Shown in pieces: positions 1-11,994 of a DNA stretch of 64,000 bases (position 1 is the first letter of the stretch; each line of letters starts with the position of its first letter). Position numbers and translations under genes: made by a program. Source of the DNA: Ottelia alismoides (taxonomy: Eukaryota; Streptophyta; Magnoliopsida; Alismatales; Hydrocharitaceae); contig JAZKJV010002325.1 in NCBI GenBank assembly GCA_037367405.1, positions 124,001 through 188,000 on the forward strand, written 5' to 3'. The notes beneath the pieces are model-generated. The model ran no database searches. It had not been told where the DNA came from and was given only the letters and a program-made list of their open reading frames with translations.

Positions 1-1071
1 TCGACGTAGCTTGTTGTGACAGCGAGCTCCCATCCTCACCCGCATGCGGCAGCTGCCTCTTCTCCCCTCTTGGTGAAGATCACAGAACAAAAACCCTAGC
101 GTGTTTTAAGATTAAAAAAATGGGAAATTTTCAAAAATACCACTAGAAGTTTCTGAATTTACGAACTTGGCATGAGCTCCAAATGATCACGTTCGTGGCA
201 TGTGTTATTGGCTAATTTAGATTTTTCTCCCTATATTTATTTTTTGTTATATTTTAAGTCAGAAACTATGAATAATTACACTCTAGTTCCTATACTCCAG
301 ACCTTTAATTTTCTTATTATTGCATTGAAATAAATGTTTTTCATGCTCAATAAATTCTCAAAAAAATGTCTATGCTCCTGCTATATGCTTAAACATCATG
401 TAAAAATTTCATTGCATTTTGTTTGTATTTAATATATTTAAAAATTAAAAAGCAATGTATTTTTATCAGCCTGAAATTATAAAATCATAAAAATTTGAAA
501 ATTTTCTTAAAAATGCCAAACAAATTAGTGTTGGTGTATTTTACTGTTCTTTAATTTCAGTCAAAATATTACGCACTATATCATAAAAACCAACAAAATT
601 ACGAAAACTAAAAATCTTAAAAAAAGTAGAAAATTCTAGAAATTCCAAATAATGTGATTTCAGACTATGTTTGTAGATATTAACTTGTATTTTATCTTAA
701 AAGGGTTCGAGGAGTTTTAGGCAGTTAAAGTATTTTTAAATTGCAAAATACTCTTGGTTGTGCACTGTTTTACTTCATTTCCACTGTTTCATTTTTATAA
801 CTTCACAAACATGTCAAACAAAAATTGAAAAAATTACCAAATACATTTTAAAATCTGTAAAACACAACATTTTTTCTATATATATCTCGACATTTTTTAC
901 TATTTAAAAAATACAAAAAAGAGTGTGGTGTATGTATGTTATCCCTTCTTCTTTATTTGAAAATAAAAAAATGAAAAATAAAGGCATTAAAAATCTCATT
1001 TTCCAAATTTAACTATGTAGTTTTTAAATTATGCTCCTTGTGATCGACCCTGGTCTCTATACGAGGTAAAT
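1..1071 (+). repeat. LTR-derived segment, array left end (3' half of LTR)
   Basis: AT-rich noncoding sequence collinear with the second half of the other array LTR parts (16030-17024, 19340-20347, 22680-23680, 26025-27032). It ends, like them, at a block reading 'ctatac.aggtaaat'. It begins inside the unit, so the array extends beyond the left edge of the window. No coding potential seen. Confidence 0.75.
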
Positions 1072-1184
1072 TTAGGTATCTCCACCCTGCGGCTCTAGGC
1101 CGCCCAAGCGCACCGGCACTTGCCAAAACAAACCCCGAATAATGTTCAAGTCCAACTACAGTTCTCAGACTCTCAAATAAAATA
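1072..1184 (-). repeat. Inverted Gypsy leader fragment
   Basis: Read on the minus strand this matches the leader of the Gypsy element at 39085-39165 ('cggggt.tgttt', 'cacttggg'). Here it is only about 110 bp and, unlike the later units, is joined directly to a + strand LTR 5' part rather than to a primer site. It is a recombination junction, not a gene. Confidence 0.6.
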
Positions 1185-1640
1185 ATAACACTTAGAAAAA
1201 GCCGCAAAACGATAATTAAAATACCAATTACGAAACCATACAAACTCAAATTGAACCAGACTCTCTTCCATTGTACTCTAAATTAAATTATCTTTGAAAT
1301 TGCTGGGAATTAATACTTTTTGCAGTTTTACCAGTAACATATTTGTATATTTATTCATATTATTTTTTATGCATAATGTACATAATTGTAAACATTTTCT
1401 TCATTATTAAATGAAATAATAATAAATAAAAAAATAATAAATTGTTTTTAAAATTATTTCCTTACTTGTATTTTGTATATTGTATTATATGTACATAATA
1501 TTTGGATACAACTAATTTCCTTATATAAAAATTACCAAAAAATTAAATATCTAACATTTACTAATTAATTGAATTTAGTTACGAAATTTGTAATTAGATT
1601 TAATTACTTAATTCATCATTTGACTTAAAACCTTCCCTTC

Positions 1641-1689
1641 TTTATAAGATATTATTCTATACCATTAATAGCCACCATATAGGTGGCTA
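1641..1689 (+). promoter_or_regulatory. LTR TATA box with downstream hairpin
   Basis: The TATA-like 'tttataag' (1641-1648) is followed about 28 nt later by an inverted repeat with stem tagccacc / ggtggcta and a 5 nt loop (1669-1689). The same arrangement occurs at 37111-37158 and 60578-60626. Plant TATA boxes usually lie about 25-32 nt before the start site, so the hairpin would sit at the very 5' end of the transcript. The start site is inferred, not shown. Confidence 0.55.
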
Positions 1690-1890
1690 ATTAATTTCTA
1701 TAAATTAATCATTTTATTTATTTTATTTAATTATGAATTTCATAATTAATAAATTAATACAATTGTTTATTCAATTTATTTATTTAACTAACCAATAAAA
1801 ATCTTCCTTGTTTGTATATACTTTCCATTTTGATTTTCATCTTCTATTTATTGGGTTCTTCCTTCTTCGTTATTCGTTGATCAATCTTTG

Positions 1891-2013
1891 ATGGAGTGGA
1901 GCCCTATCTCTGAGAGCAATCTTGTCGAAGAAGGGTGCCCAGCCTCCAAGCCATCCAGTGATAGCGAGTTGGCCCTTGTCAAGGCCATCACAGATTATCT
2001 GATCCCCAATTAG
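1891..2013 (+). CDS. Conserved 40-codon open frame inside the Gypsy LTR (unknown function)
   Basis: ATG to TAG, 40 residues. It starts MEWSPISESNLVEEGCPAS and continues with acidic and Ser/Pro-rich residues. Homologous frames of exactly the same length lie at 60818-60940 (ATG start), 21622-21744 and 24974-25096 (GTG at the start position). Copies with a 1-2 nt indel lie at 18323-18444 and 37357-37477. In several copies the stop codon is part of 'aggtgagatcc', which looks like a plant 5' splice site, so this may be a first exon spliced to gag instead of a free small protein. No domain is recognised. It lies about 200 nt downstream of the inferred LTR start site. This copy has lost the donor (aattag). 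Confidence 0.4.
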   Translation: MEWSPISESNLVEEGCPASKPSSDSELALVKAITDYLIPN

Positions 2014-2558
2014 ATCCAAATTTATTTCCCGTTGTCTTTCCTAAATAAAATTTTAGAATCAATTTTTGATTCGATTTCATGATTAATCTTAAGATATTAG
2101 AAATCTCAAAAAAATCCATATCACTATTCTACTCCGAATTTGATTTTTTGCCTCACCTCTCGATCTCTTCATTTCCATTCTATCCCACACAACCACACAC
2201 CTCTGGTCATGCACGGGGGCCGGAGATACAGATCTATCTTCCGTCTTGCCATGACCCACAACCGTTCACACCTCCTATTTTGTTTATAAATAAATATATA
2301 AACATATAATTATTTTTATCTATCACATTTGTTCTCCAAGAAAATTTTAAAAAATAATGAAAAATATAAAAAAAATATTTTCTGTTTACAGTTCTGTTTC
2401 TGAAAAAAATAAAAAAATTTATCTACTTATGTTTACATAAAAACAATAAAAAAGCAGATAGTCCGTGCAGCCTCCCATGCCCAACGGTACCCTTCCGTCG
2501 ACCTCTCGCTGCCCCTGTGCTCTGTTGTCCACTCAGTGTACCCCTGCCACGACCGACC

Positions 2559-4994
2559 TGTTAACAATGTGAGCCCCAGGTGAACCACTCCTACAATAAA
2601 TGTTATTGTAATAAATGATTTATCAATAAAAGTTACTGATTATTTTCACTCCCTTTCTGAGATTAAATGAATGAATGCACTATAAGGTCCCTCTGTACAA
2701 TAAGGGTTATGTACCTAGGCCAACTTGATGATCATACAATTGTTGATTCATTGAATGAATCATAGAGGCTGATGCTTGCATGAATATCTAAGGAGTTAGA
2801 TAGAGGACTCATCAAGCATCATCAAATGACAATTAAGTGAAGATCTCCAGTCTGAGTAGGAGATGACAATCCTTTCTCAGATGGTTGATATCTGACCGAC
2901 CTCTTGATGCAGGTCCTCTACAAGGGAATAATGATTTAGAGATGTCTGATTAGTTAAGTCAATGGGTTGACTTAACGAGATCGAGATAACCAAAGACCTA
3001 TGTTGAATGCTGTCACAGCATAGGCATGCATCCTCTGACCAGAGACAGATGTATTGCTATAGGTTTGAGTGTGTACATTTTGCAGACCAGTAGGTTGATG
3101 ACCTAGCCAAGGTCTATACACCGGCAAGCTAGTGTGCATGTAAGGACATATGAGTAATACGATCTCTCAAAGGGATCATACAGGTTCACATGTGAACTGG
3201 GAGACATGAGCTCACTCATGAGGTATTGGGACTGATCAAATTCCATGCATGGTCGTCATGCTTTGGAAGCATGACATGAATTTTAAGGTAAGATATATTC
3301 TTTGGGAAAGCATATGATCTATACCAATTCCCAGTGACCAAGATTGAGAAACTTAATGATAAAACCCTGAAGATGACAGTGTAAAAGTGATCTTTATCTT
3401 CAGAATGATCATAGGTCTTCGAGTATGCAGGATGTACAGGTATTGGGAATACCTGAGGGTGATGTGATCATAAACGATTGTATAACCATGACGCTTCCAT
3501 TCCGAGGGAGTGATGAAACATGTTTGGATTTTAGTGACTCCTCTCACTAGAGAAGTAACCTAATCTAGTCCATGTACTGGACATTGATCTGAATAAGATT
3601 CAGATGCAATGAGAAGATTAGGTCTACGATATTGATTTTATCAAGCATCTGTGGGAGGTCCATGGAATCAGGATTTGAGAAAGGGTTCAAGAATAATTCC
3701 ATAGATCTAAGCATTGAAGAAATAATGATTAAATGTGTTTTAACCATCTTGATGTGTGTAGAAATTATCCAATATAATTAAATGTGATTTAATTATTATG
3801 GATAAAAATAATGTCGATAGAAATATCCAATTATTCAAAATATATTATAAATGTGATTTACAATGTATTAGAGAGAGCTAATTATAATTTATATTTGTTG
3901 ATTAATTATTTTATGTATTGGATACACATTGTGTAATTAATTGTAAATGTAAATTATATGTTGTAGTGGGTTGTGGATGTGATTCACAACTTTTCAATGG
4001 CAAGATTGCAATATTCTCAAAATTAATTATAAATTATTTTTGAAGAATAAATCACAACAAAAGTTGTTGGAAATAATAATGGAGATTTCCATGGAGATAT
4101 GCAATCTCATGAAATCTCATGAGATTGCCTCCATATGGAAAAAAGGGGATGGCCACCAAGTCCTACATGGAATTGGTGGTCGTCCACCTTGTTGTACGTG
4201 GGAGATGTAATCTCCATGTATATTATTTCCTTATTTGGTTGATGTAATTTAGGATTGATTTATATTTGATTTTGTCAAATATATTTTGATCTAAATTAAA
4301 TCATAATTTGTTGGTTTTTTGCCAACAACAATCTTGGCCATTGGATTGAATATAAAGCAATCTCATCCATTGATTTTATATGTCCCATGGATTGAGATCC
4401 ATGGATCCCAAAACCCTATATATATAGAGCCATGCCATGCTCTCTAAGGCTATGCAATTTTGTAGCCAACTCTCTCTCTCTCTCATTTTACTCACACGCC
4501 AACTCTCTCTCCCTCTTCTTGGTGGTCGTCCACCAAATCTCAGAGGAGAGACTCGTTGTCTCCTTCGCCACCGCGCTGCCGCTTCGACGTTCTTTGGTCC
4601 TCCATCTTCTTGGAGTGCGACGCTCACGAAGAAGACGTTCTATCTCGTACGATGAGATAAGGAGCTAACCGTGCTTGGATCGACTTGTTGGATTGCAAGG
4701 CTCACGTGGTTCATCCCCGTGCTTGCAAGCGACCTCTCCGACGATCGGACTTGAGACAAGAGGTCTCTTTTCGTAGAGATTCGATAAATCGCACTTCAAG
4801 AGGTATTCCTTTATACTTGTTGTGGTTATAGATGAAACGATCCGAGAATCGTTCTGGGATCATGTGGTTTCATCGCGTGAAAATTTTTTAAATTCCGCTG
4901 CACAGAACAACTAATACGGCTAGTCGTTCTGCGTCGTATCCGATACGTTGATCATGCTTCCGTGATGCTCTTGATGATTATACCATATCCTTCA
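2559..4994 (+). repeat. Copia-1 5' LTR
   Basis: It begins tgttaacaatg and ends atatccttca, 3 nt before the primer site. Length is 2436 bp. It holds a run of short palindromes (about 3725-3990), a TATA box at 4416-4426, a CT-rich tract and a GC-richer transcribed end. Compared with the 3' LTR it retains about 330 bp (2953-3280) lost there, and lacks about 100 bp corresponding to 14247-14349. Both segments are present in the Copia-2 LTRs, so each loss is a deletion. Confidence 0.9.
4416..4426 (+). promoter_or_regulatory. Copia-1 5' LTR TATA box
   Basis: 'tatatatatag' follows 'cccaaaaccc' and a small inverted repeat, atggat-tgag-atccat (about 4388-4403). The same arrangement precedes the TATA boxes at 15071, 42446 and 50387. 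It is the likely core promoter for genomic RNA. Confidence 0.65.
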
Positions 4995-4996
4995 AG

Positions 4997-5008
4997 TGGT
5001 ATCAGATC
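4997..5008 (+). promoter_or_regulatory. Copia-1 primer binding site (initiator Met tRNA)
   Basis: 'tggtatcagatc' differs by one base from the usual plant Copia primer site tggtatcagagc, complementary to the 3' end of initiator-Met tRNA. It lies 2 nt after the LTR end, as expected. Confidence 0.85.
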
Positions 5009-6703
5009 CAGGTTGAAGGTTTTGGATACGATCCGCAAACCTAGGATGACTTGGGTTCGATAAGGTCGCGAAAGTTTTTGTCGCATTTGATTTCTCGCAG
5101 ATCTGTTAGTGAATAAATTCAGCCATATTTAAATTGTTTAAACACGAATTAATCACCTGTATTTTGTTCTCCATTAAATAAGGAAACCATAGGATCTGAG
5201 TTTATGTAATTTGGATTCCATTTGCTCGAGATATGATTGTTTTAATGAACATGTATTCACTGTTGTGGGAACTGCAAATCTTAAAAAGATTAATGTGTTA
5301 AATACTATTTTGATGCACCTCGAAATGCATGAAATATGACTTAGGTTCTGTCCTAAATCAAGTTAGCAATCTTTGAAAATTGATTGTCTAATTTAGCTTT
5401 AAAATGATTGAGATATGTTAATTTTAGTGAGTAGTGGTCACTACCGAAATTAGAGTCCTAATCAAGTACCATGTGATTGTCAATTAGTGAAATTAATTGT
5501 TAATTTCATGAAATAATTATGGAAAATATTTGTGAAATATTGGAAGATGATTATTTTCTTAATTGACTTAGCCTCAACCAATTAATTGATTAGATTTGAT
5601 GTAAATCATAATTGGTAACACAATCATCAAACTTGATGCTTGAATAGGATTGGGAATTCGTGGAGCAAATTTCCTTATAATAAAAAATGTTTTGATTATT
5701 ACTATAAGGTATAATTTCGGTTGAAGAACCGATGATAATCTCAAGTACAAATTGATCTATCTGGCATTATCCTTTCCTGATGTGGATATGCTGTCTAGTC
5801 GGAGAGCATTGGGGTAGCGGGTTGCAACGTATGTGGACCACCCACTCTTATTGATACTGGCCATGACAGCGGGTAGGGACTTGATAATACCTAAGAAAAT
5901 CAAGGTGTATTTTCTAATTATTAAAATTCGAATTAATACGTACTTTGAGATATTATCATATATATTCAAGTAAAATAATCAAGTTTGTTGATTGAATTGG
6001 ATTGATTATTAATTTAATATGATTAAATTGATTGTGTCCAGTTGAGACACTCTATTATGAATAGAGTTGTTATTTCCCTTGGAAGAATTAATTATATGAA
6101 TATGATTCATGATAATTGATTAAAATGTGAATATGAGGAGGAGGATCACATAAGTGACATCCATGGTCTCCCGTCAAGACGAAGAGTTCCATCGCCAGAT
6201 ATTGTATGTACAAGACGCCTGTCCGAAGTGACAGCTCCTGCATACGCTCGTCGCTTCTCGAAAGAGTAAGGACGTATGCGTAGTGACCCCAATATCGGGT
6301 CCTCATATTATTGGGGCAATATTGGATTGCGCATAGCGAGTTGTATTCCTGTTGACGGTTGATTCAATTAATGGCGGCTCAGCATCACCTTAGGGGTGGT
6401 GGGCCCAGGTATTAAAGACCGAATTGGGAAATGCAAGTTGGACTTGCAAGGTGGAATGTGTTCTTGCTTCTCTTTATTGGAGTCATAGGTTCTCATATAA
6501 TTGGGATATGACAAAGATAAGGTGGAGATCCTAGTTCTTGCTTGACATATAACTGTAAGTATATCTCTTACTTTGAAAGTGATTAAGGGAATAAACTTTC
6601 AAGGTTGATAGAGCAAGAACCAGTTGTTTCAAAATGCCTTAATCAAATATCATAAATGTGAATAAATGATTATATGTTCTAATATAGTGCATTCTTTCAT
6701 AAA
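5009..6703 (+). other. Copia-1 long 5' leader
   Basis: About 1.7 kb without a convincing reading frame, between primer site and gag. Blocks at about 5755-5900 and 6130-6480 are closely similar to 43845-43990 and 44215-44540 of Copia-2, although the coding regions of the two elements have drifted much further. In Copia-type elements this region normally carries packaging and translation signals; which of the conserved blocks does that here is unknown. Confidence 0.6.
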
Positions 6704-7196
6704 ATGAAGTCCTTGAACACACTAAGAAGGCTTCTTGAGGTCAACTAGTTGACCGGTCCAAATTACTCGGATTGGATCCGTGATTTGGAGCTTGTTCTCT
6801 CTGCTAAGCACATAAGTTATGTACTCTCTGAGGACAAGCATGAAAGACCTAAATCCAAGGAAGAAAAATCATACAATGATAAGTATGATGAAAATCATGT
6901 CTTGGCTAGATGTTATATCATGGGTTCTCTCTCCATTGTTCTTCAGAAGCAACATGTGGAGATGAGCACATGCTAGGAGATAATGCAAAATCTAAAAGAT
7001 ATGTTTAGTGACATTAACCGCACCCAGCGTTACAATATTATGAAAGAGCTCGTTCGCTGCAAGATGCAGGAGAGAACTTCGGTTCGAGAACATGTACTCA
7101 AAATGTTTGGGTACTTGTCTGCACTGTAGACTCTTGGGGCCAACAGGGATGCAAACATGCAAGCTGATTTCATTCTGCTATCCTTGCCCAAGTCTT
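6704..7196 (+). pseudogene. gag: Copia-1 gag, 5' part (broken)
   Basis: An ATG at 6704 opens a frame that stops after 14 codons. The same frame then shows LTGPNYSDWIRDLELVLSAK, the typical N-terminal Copia gag motif (UBN2 / gag-polypeptide family), and continues through 'MQNLKDMF' and 'MKELVRCKMQE'. The capsid-type gag would coat the RNA in cytoplasmic particles. Stops at 6746, 6974 and near 7129 disable it. The frame is cut at 7196 by the solo LTR and resumes at 10121 after the target duplication. Confidence 0.8.
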
Positions 7197-10115
7197 TGAG
7201 AATCGCGTATTCACAATGTTAAAAACTGTAAATTAAACCCCTGACTTAATCAATCCAATAAAAATCATCATCAATTCTTTATTATTATCCCATATTATAT
7301 TGTGTATAATTACCCTAATTTATTTGTATTTAATTCCACTTATTTTTCGTGCATTTATTTTATCATCAAAACCCCTGAAAATTAAGTAGATAAATTGTCC
7401 ATAAATCACTGACCTTTAAAAAGACTAATAAAATACAAAAACAAATCAAAAGACAAAAGTCGGTATTTTTAGCCCCTTAAAAATACCCCCAAAAATGCTT
7501 TTTGTACAAATGACCTCTTTTGGCTTTTTCTCCAACATGAAAGTTGTAGATCTCATCAAAATGAGCAACTTTCACGTTTTGACTTTTTCCTAATTTTGCC
7601 TCTGACTATTTCTATTGTATTATGCTTTGTATTTAGAATTATGAATATCCTGATTGGGCCACGTCGCGCTCCTTGGAGCTGCCACGTGGCCCGCCTCTTC
7701 TCTTGACACCCGGCCTCTCTAGCTGTTGTTCGATCCACTCCTACCCGCCTCAATCTCCGTTGTCCATCGCCGCTCCATCATCCGCCGTCAGATCTCTGAT
7801 GAGATCTGATTTTAGCCGTCCCCCCCCCCCCCGCTCTAATATGAACCCTCTGATCCCCTTTTCATCCTACGCCTACTTCTGCTCCACATCATCCCATCAT
7901 CCTGGGCCATTGGATCCTCCTTATCCCTCCATCATAACCGCTCTTTAGCGCCCATTCCTCCACCGTTCAATCAGATCCTTGGATCTGATCGTAGCCCTCG
8001 CCCGCGCTCGCATCCTAGCCATTGGATCACGAGATCCAATAGGTCGCCAGTCGTCTCCTACCTCCGTAACCCCCCTTCGCTCCAGCCATTTCACCTCACG
8101 AAACCGCCTCGCCCTTTCATTTTAAACCACCATCTCCGACCACCTCTCGATCTCCTCACGCCTCTCCCTCGTAACCATGTCTTCCCTATTCCTCGCGTAA
8201 CCCCCATGACCACTCACCATCATTCCTTCGCCATTAAAACACTCGTCGAAACCCCACCTCTTCACCACACAACCTCCGACCCTCTCCACCTATATAAGCC
8301 TCCTCCGCCACCTCGACCTTCATCCACCAATTTTAGGCTTAGACCCAGCTTCCTCTGCCCCTCGGTGACAGCGGAGGGGCAAAATGTTGAGGAGACGACG
8401 GTTTCTTGCCCGGTGTTGACCCGCGGCTCCTCCGCCGTGTCACGGTGACTCCGGCCACCGACTGAGCTCGCAGGGCCTGCTGTCCAGCTGGGCGACGACC
8501 TCGAGGCTCACTTGTGCCTCAGCCCAAGCAGCCTCCTCCGCCAGGGTTCCCCTCTCTGACGAGGTCTTCTTCCCCCTTCTTTTCTTTGATTTTTCCCAAA
8601 CTTATCACTCGTTGTTACCCTCATCTGACCATCTCACAAGCTCCGCCCGACCACCAGCATCCTCACCGACCCCCTTTCCCTTCTCCAGACCCTCCCCTGC
8701 TCCGACCCCCTCTTCTCCTGCTCCGCCGGAGAAGAAGCCATCGGCCACCGCCTCCCGTCGTCTCCACGACCCTCGCTCATCGACCTCTCACTCGCACTAC
8801 CCGTGCACGCGCTTCGGCTATAACTAACCACTGCAGGAACCTTGATTCACCGGAGTTCTCATCGGAGCACCTTCGAGCTCCTCTCCTCCGGCGAGGCTTC
8901 ACCGAGCGTCACCTCCGATCTGTTGTGGAGCCTCGTCGCTGCTACAGAACCTCCGCTGGACATCCAGAAAGCTTCCACGTCCATCAGAAGGCCTCACGAG
9001 GCGAGGGGGAGGCGAAGGCAAGTCCCTGAAGCCCTGCCTTCTCCGGTGACCTGCGGAGGAGGATGAAACTACAGTTGTCGTTCGATTATCCGGATCGGAC
9101 GACCGAGATGAAAATGCGTGGCATCCTAACCTCCAATCGAAGCTACAGGCTCGGGTCCCATCGAGCCTCGACCCGAGCCCACAGTTGCTGCCACGTGGCC
9201 TGAAGCAGCCACGCCTCCTGAGCCTAGGCGCCTCACGTGCACTGCACGTGCGGGTCTGGGAATTTTACATGAAGGACCCTGGATCTTCCAAGAATTACAC
9301 TTTGGTCCCCAAGCGCGTGCCCCACGTGCGTGCCTGGATTATTTACAGGGAGGCCTTGCCACGTTTCTATATTTGCAGAAAGGCCCCCGTGCATTGGAGA
9401 AATTACATCAAGGCCCAAGTTGTTTTCTATATTTGCATTTAGGTCCCTCTAGAGACCTAAATGTAATATTTATCCTTTTATCTTCATGCATTTTGATTAC
9501 AATTATGCCCCTGCATTGTTTTCTTCATAACTTGCTCATCGTAGGTCCAAATTACATGATTTTAGTGTCGTTTTAATCCTTGTTTTGTCCTCTACATCTT
9601 AGCATATTTAATTTTATCATTTGCCACTGTTTTAAATGAAGTAATTTTTTATGTGAAAAATAAGACCCTACTCTCCTTGTTCTTGCTTTGATTTGATGAT
9701 TGTTCTTCATGTTGTGATTCAATCGACTCTGATTTCTATTTCCTATATGATGCTCATACTTTTAGGGTATCTTTGTGATCTATTATTTAGCCTCAATTTA
9801 ACCTTGCATATTTGCTCATTCATCATTTTATTGTTGCATAAAAACCAATTAAAAATTGCATACATCATGGCATTGCTTTGTAAATAGCATAGTTTATCAT
9901 ATGAATCTGAAATTGACAAATATTACACACTTGACTTTCATGAATCAAAATTCGATAATGAATTAGGTAGGTGTGTCCTTGCATTCTACCTAGGTAGACT
10001 TGTCAAGTATAAATAATCCAAAGCATTTAAAAGACTGTGGTTTTTGATGTACCGAATTTGCCTCCTATACTACGACAATTATCTATTAATAAAGAGGTGA
10101 ATTTCGCGTTCATCA
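7197..10115 (+). mobile_element. Solo LTR (2.9 kb) inserted in Copia-1 gag
   Basis: It begins tgagaatcgcg and ends cgcgttcatca, so the ends form an imperfect inverted repeat TGA..CGCG. It is flanked by an exact 5 bp duplication gtctt (7192-7196 and 10116-10120). Removing it together with one duplication restores the surrounding gag frame. There is one TATA box (ctatataag, about 8290), a GC-rich transcribed-like block 7650-9250, a run of 13 C at 7820-7832, and no gag or pol, so it is a solo LTR. Length and texture, including 'gaaagttgtagatct', resemble long LTRs of Gypsy chromoviruses of the Tekay/Del type; this is an inference. Strand is assigned from the TATA box. Open frames in the GC-rich block are not credible genes. 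Confidence 0.85.
8290..8298 (+). promoter_or_regulatory. TATA box of the solo LTR
   Basis: 'ctatataag' lies in GC- and C-rich surroundings, about 1.1 kb into the solo LTR. It could still drive transcription into Copia-1 gag on the + strand. Activity is not shown. Confidence 0.5.
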
Positions 10116-10120
10116 GTCTT

Positions 10121-10560
10121 TCAATAATTTTATGGGTTCTTTCCACATGAACAAGTTGGGCTTGTCGAACGCTGGTATTCTTGCTGCATTAAATTTTGCA
10201 GAAGATGAAATGAAGAAAGATGGTCCCGCTGGCAGTGTAATGGTTGCACAGGTCAGAGGGAAGCTCGGTCGGAAGCAAGGTTCTTGGAAGGGCCTGGCTC
10301 AGAAGAGAAAGAAGAAGAGTCAAGGAATTATCTCATCTTCTAGTGCACCCACACTTATAGCATCGTAGAAATCTGACATTTGTCACCGCTGCAAAAAGTC
10401 GGGGCACTAGAGGCGTAATTGCCCGGAATACCTGAAGTCGTCAGACAAAGGTAAAGACCCAACTGGTATGAAATCTACTTTCATCATTGAAACTAGCTTT
10501 CTCATTGGATGAGAAGGATATTGGCTTGTAGATTCTGGTGCTTTTGTTCATGTATGCAAT
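10121..10560 (+). pseudogene. gag: Copia-1 gag 3' part with zinc knuckle, and protease start (broken)
   Basis: Resumes gag after the solo LTR with 'MGSFHMNKLGLS'. A basic stretch follows (KKKSQG). Next comes a CCHC zinc knuckle of form C-x2-C-x4-H-x4-C (about 10381-10425), in which the position after His is a stop codon replacing an expected Trp (TGG to TAG). The aspartic protease active-site region reads VDSGAFVHVCN (about 10529-10561), so the catalytic Asp-Ser-Gly is kept. Stops at 10366 and 10408 break it. Confidence 0.75.
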
Positions 10561-11994
10561 TTGTTGCATTTGTTTCAGGAAACTAGAAATCTTGAAGAAA
10601 GGGAGATAGTCATCCAGAGGAGATCTGATGCAAGTGTTGCAGAAGTCTCCATCGGGACTTGTCGACTGTCATTATCTAGTGGTAGAGTCCTAGTACTTAA
10701 AGAGTGTTTTTATGTACCTGAAGTTAGAAGGAATTTAATATCTATATCTAAGCTAGTTAGAAGTGAATATTCATTCCTTATCTATAATAAATTAGTCATA
10801 AATCATCGTTATAAATATATTATAGAGGGTATTTTAACTTCTGGGGGACTCTATGAATTGTGCATTAATGAGCATGTCATGAATGTTACAATCACTAATG
10901 AAAACCCTAAGAGATACAGGGAGAATAAGAATCATTCGAATATGGTTTGGCATCAAAGGCTTGGTCATTTATCTATTGATAGGATCAACAGATTGATAAA
11001 GGATGGACCTTTAGATTTTCTACAGGTTCAATCTTTACCTACCTATGAACATTGTAGTCGATGTAAAATGACTAGGATGCCTTTATGTAACAAGGTTACG
11101 AGATGAGAAGGTATTATTGACCTAATACATACCGATGTATGTGGTCCCTTCAGTAACGCGACTCGAAATGGATATCGATTTTATTTGACGTTTATTAATG
11201 ACCATTCACGATACGTGTTTGTCTTCCTATTACGTCATAAATCCAAAACCTTTTAAAAGTTCAAAGAGTTCAAGGCTTTGGTTGAGAACCAAACCGATAG
11301 GAAGATTAAACAGATTCGATCTGATCGAGCGACGAGTACCTCTCAGATGAATTCAAGGAATACTTTAAGGAGAATGGAATTGTTTCCAATCTCACTTAAT
11401 GGTGTTGCTGACAGACGCAACAGGACCATCATGGACATGGTCTGTTCAATGATGAGCAAAGCACAATTACCTCTTAGTTTCTGGGGATATGCAGTAGAGA
11501 CTGCAATTTATATCCTGAATAAGATTCCTAACAAATTTGTGCCTAAGACTCCTCATGAGCTCTGGTATGGAATCAAAACTAGTGTTAATCACTTGAGGGT
11601 TTGGGGTTGCTTAGTTCATGCTAAGAACATGGACGCAAGTAAGCTAGAATCTCGCACTCGTGAGTGTTACTTCATTAGGTATGTTAAAGATGGTATTGGA
11701 TACCAGCTCAATGACCCTGAGACCCAAAAGGTTTTTGTCTCTAGAGATGTGAAATTTCTGGAGGATGATTTCCTTAACGGTCAAGACAAAAATGAAGTAG
11801 AGGAACTCATTGATTCCTCTGAGGATTCTGAGCTTCCTAGACCAAAAACTGAAGAGATAAATAAAGATGAAACACCCATACCTCGTCGAAGGAGTTCGAG
11901 GGTGGTTGCACCACCTGAAAGGTATGGATTCCATGTGTCAAGTGAGACTGACATTGATCCTACTTCATTTGATGAAGCACTCGTGGAGACATGA
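10561..11994 (+). pseudogene. pol: Copia-1 protease C-terminus, pre-integrase and integrase (broken)
   Basis: The first open stretch (10561-11106) holds the end of the protease and the gag_pre-integrase zinc motif (WHQRLGHLSIDR, then CSRCKMTRM). After a TGA the core follows with LIHTDVCGPF (first Asp) and RYVFVFLLRHKS. The region with the second Asp reads IRSDRATSTSQM (usually SDRGGEY), and the third acidic residue lies in NGVADRRNRT, where the usual Glu is Asp. The C-terminal part (WGCLVHAK, then GYQLNDPETQKVFVSRDVKF) is well kept. The enzyme would insert cDNA into the genome; the stops and altered active site argue against function. Confidence 0.85.

Larger units (their letters stand above)
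1185..2558 (+). repeat. Gypsy LTR-derived segment (5' and middle part), interrupted by Copia-1
   Basis: Collinear with 36630-37960 of the 5' LTR of the element at 36149. This is the only array copy that keeps the promoter end of the LTR: TATA box, hairpin and 40-codon frame. The GC-rich block that starts near 2460 is cut at 2558 by Copia-1 and resumes at 15645, with the 5 bp cgacc present on both sides. Confidence 0.75.

Noticed and set aside
8206..9066. Several overlapping open frames of 70-171 codons in a GC-rich region
   Set aside because: They overlap in different frames and on both strands, are low-complexity Pro/Ser/Arg-rich, and lie inside the solo LTR. Base composition explains them; no domain is seen.
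7217..10122. Alternative solo LTR limits starting tgttaaaaac
   Set aside because: These limits give no target duplication. Starting at 7197 gives gtctt on both sides, matching terminal sequences and a restored gag frame.
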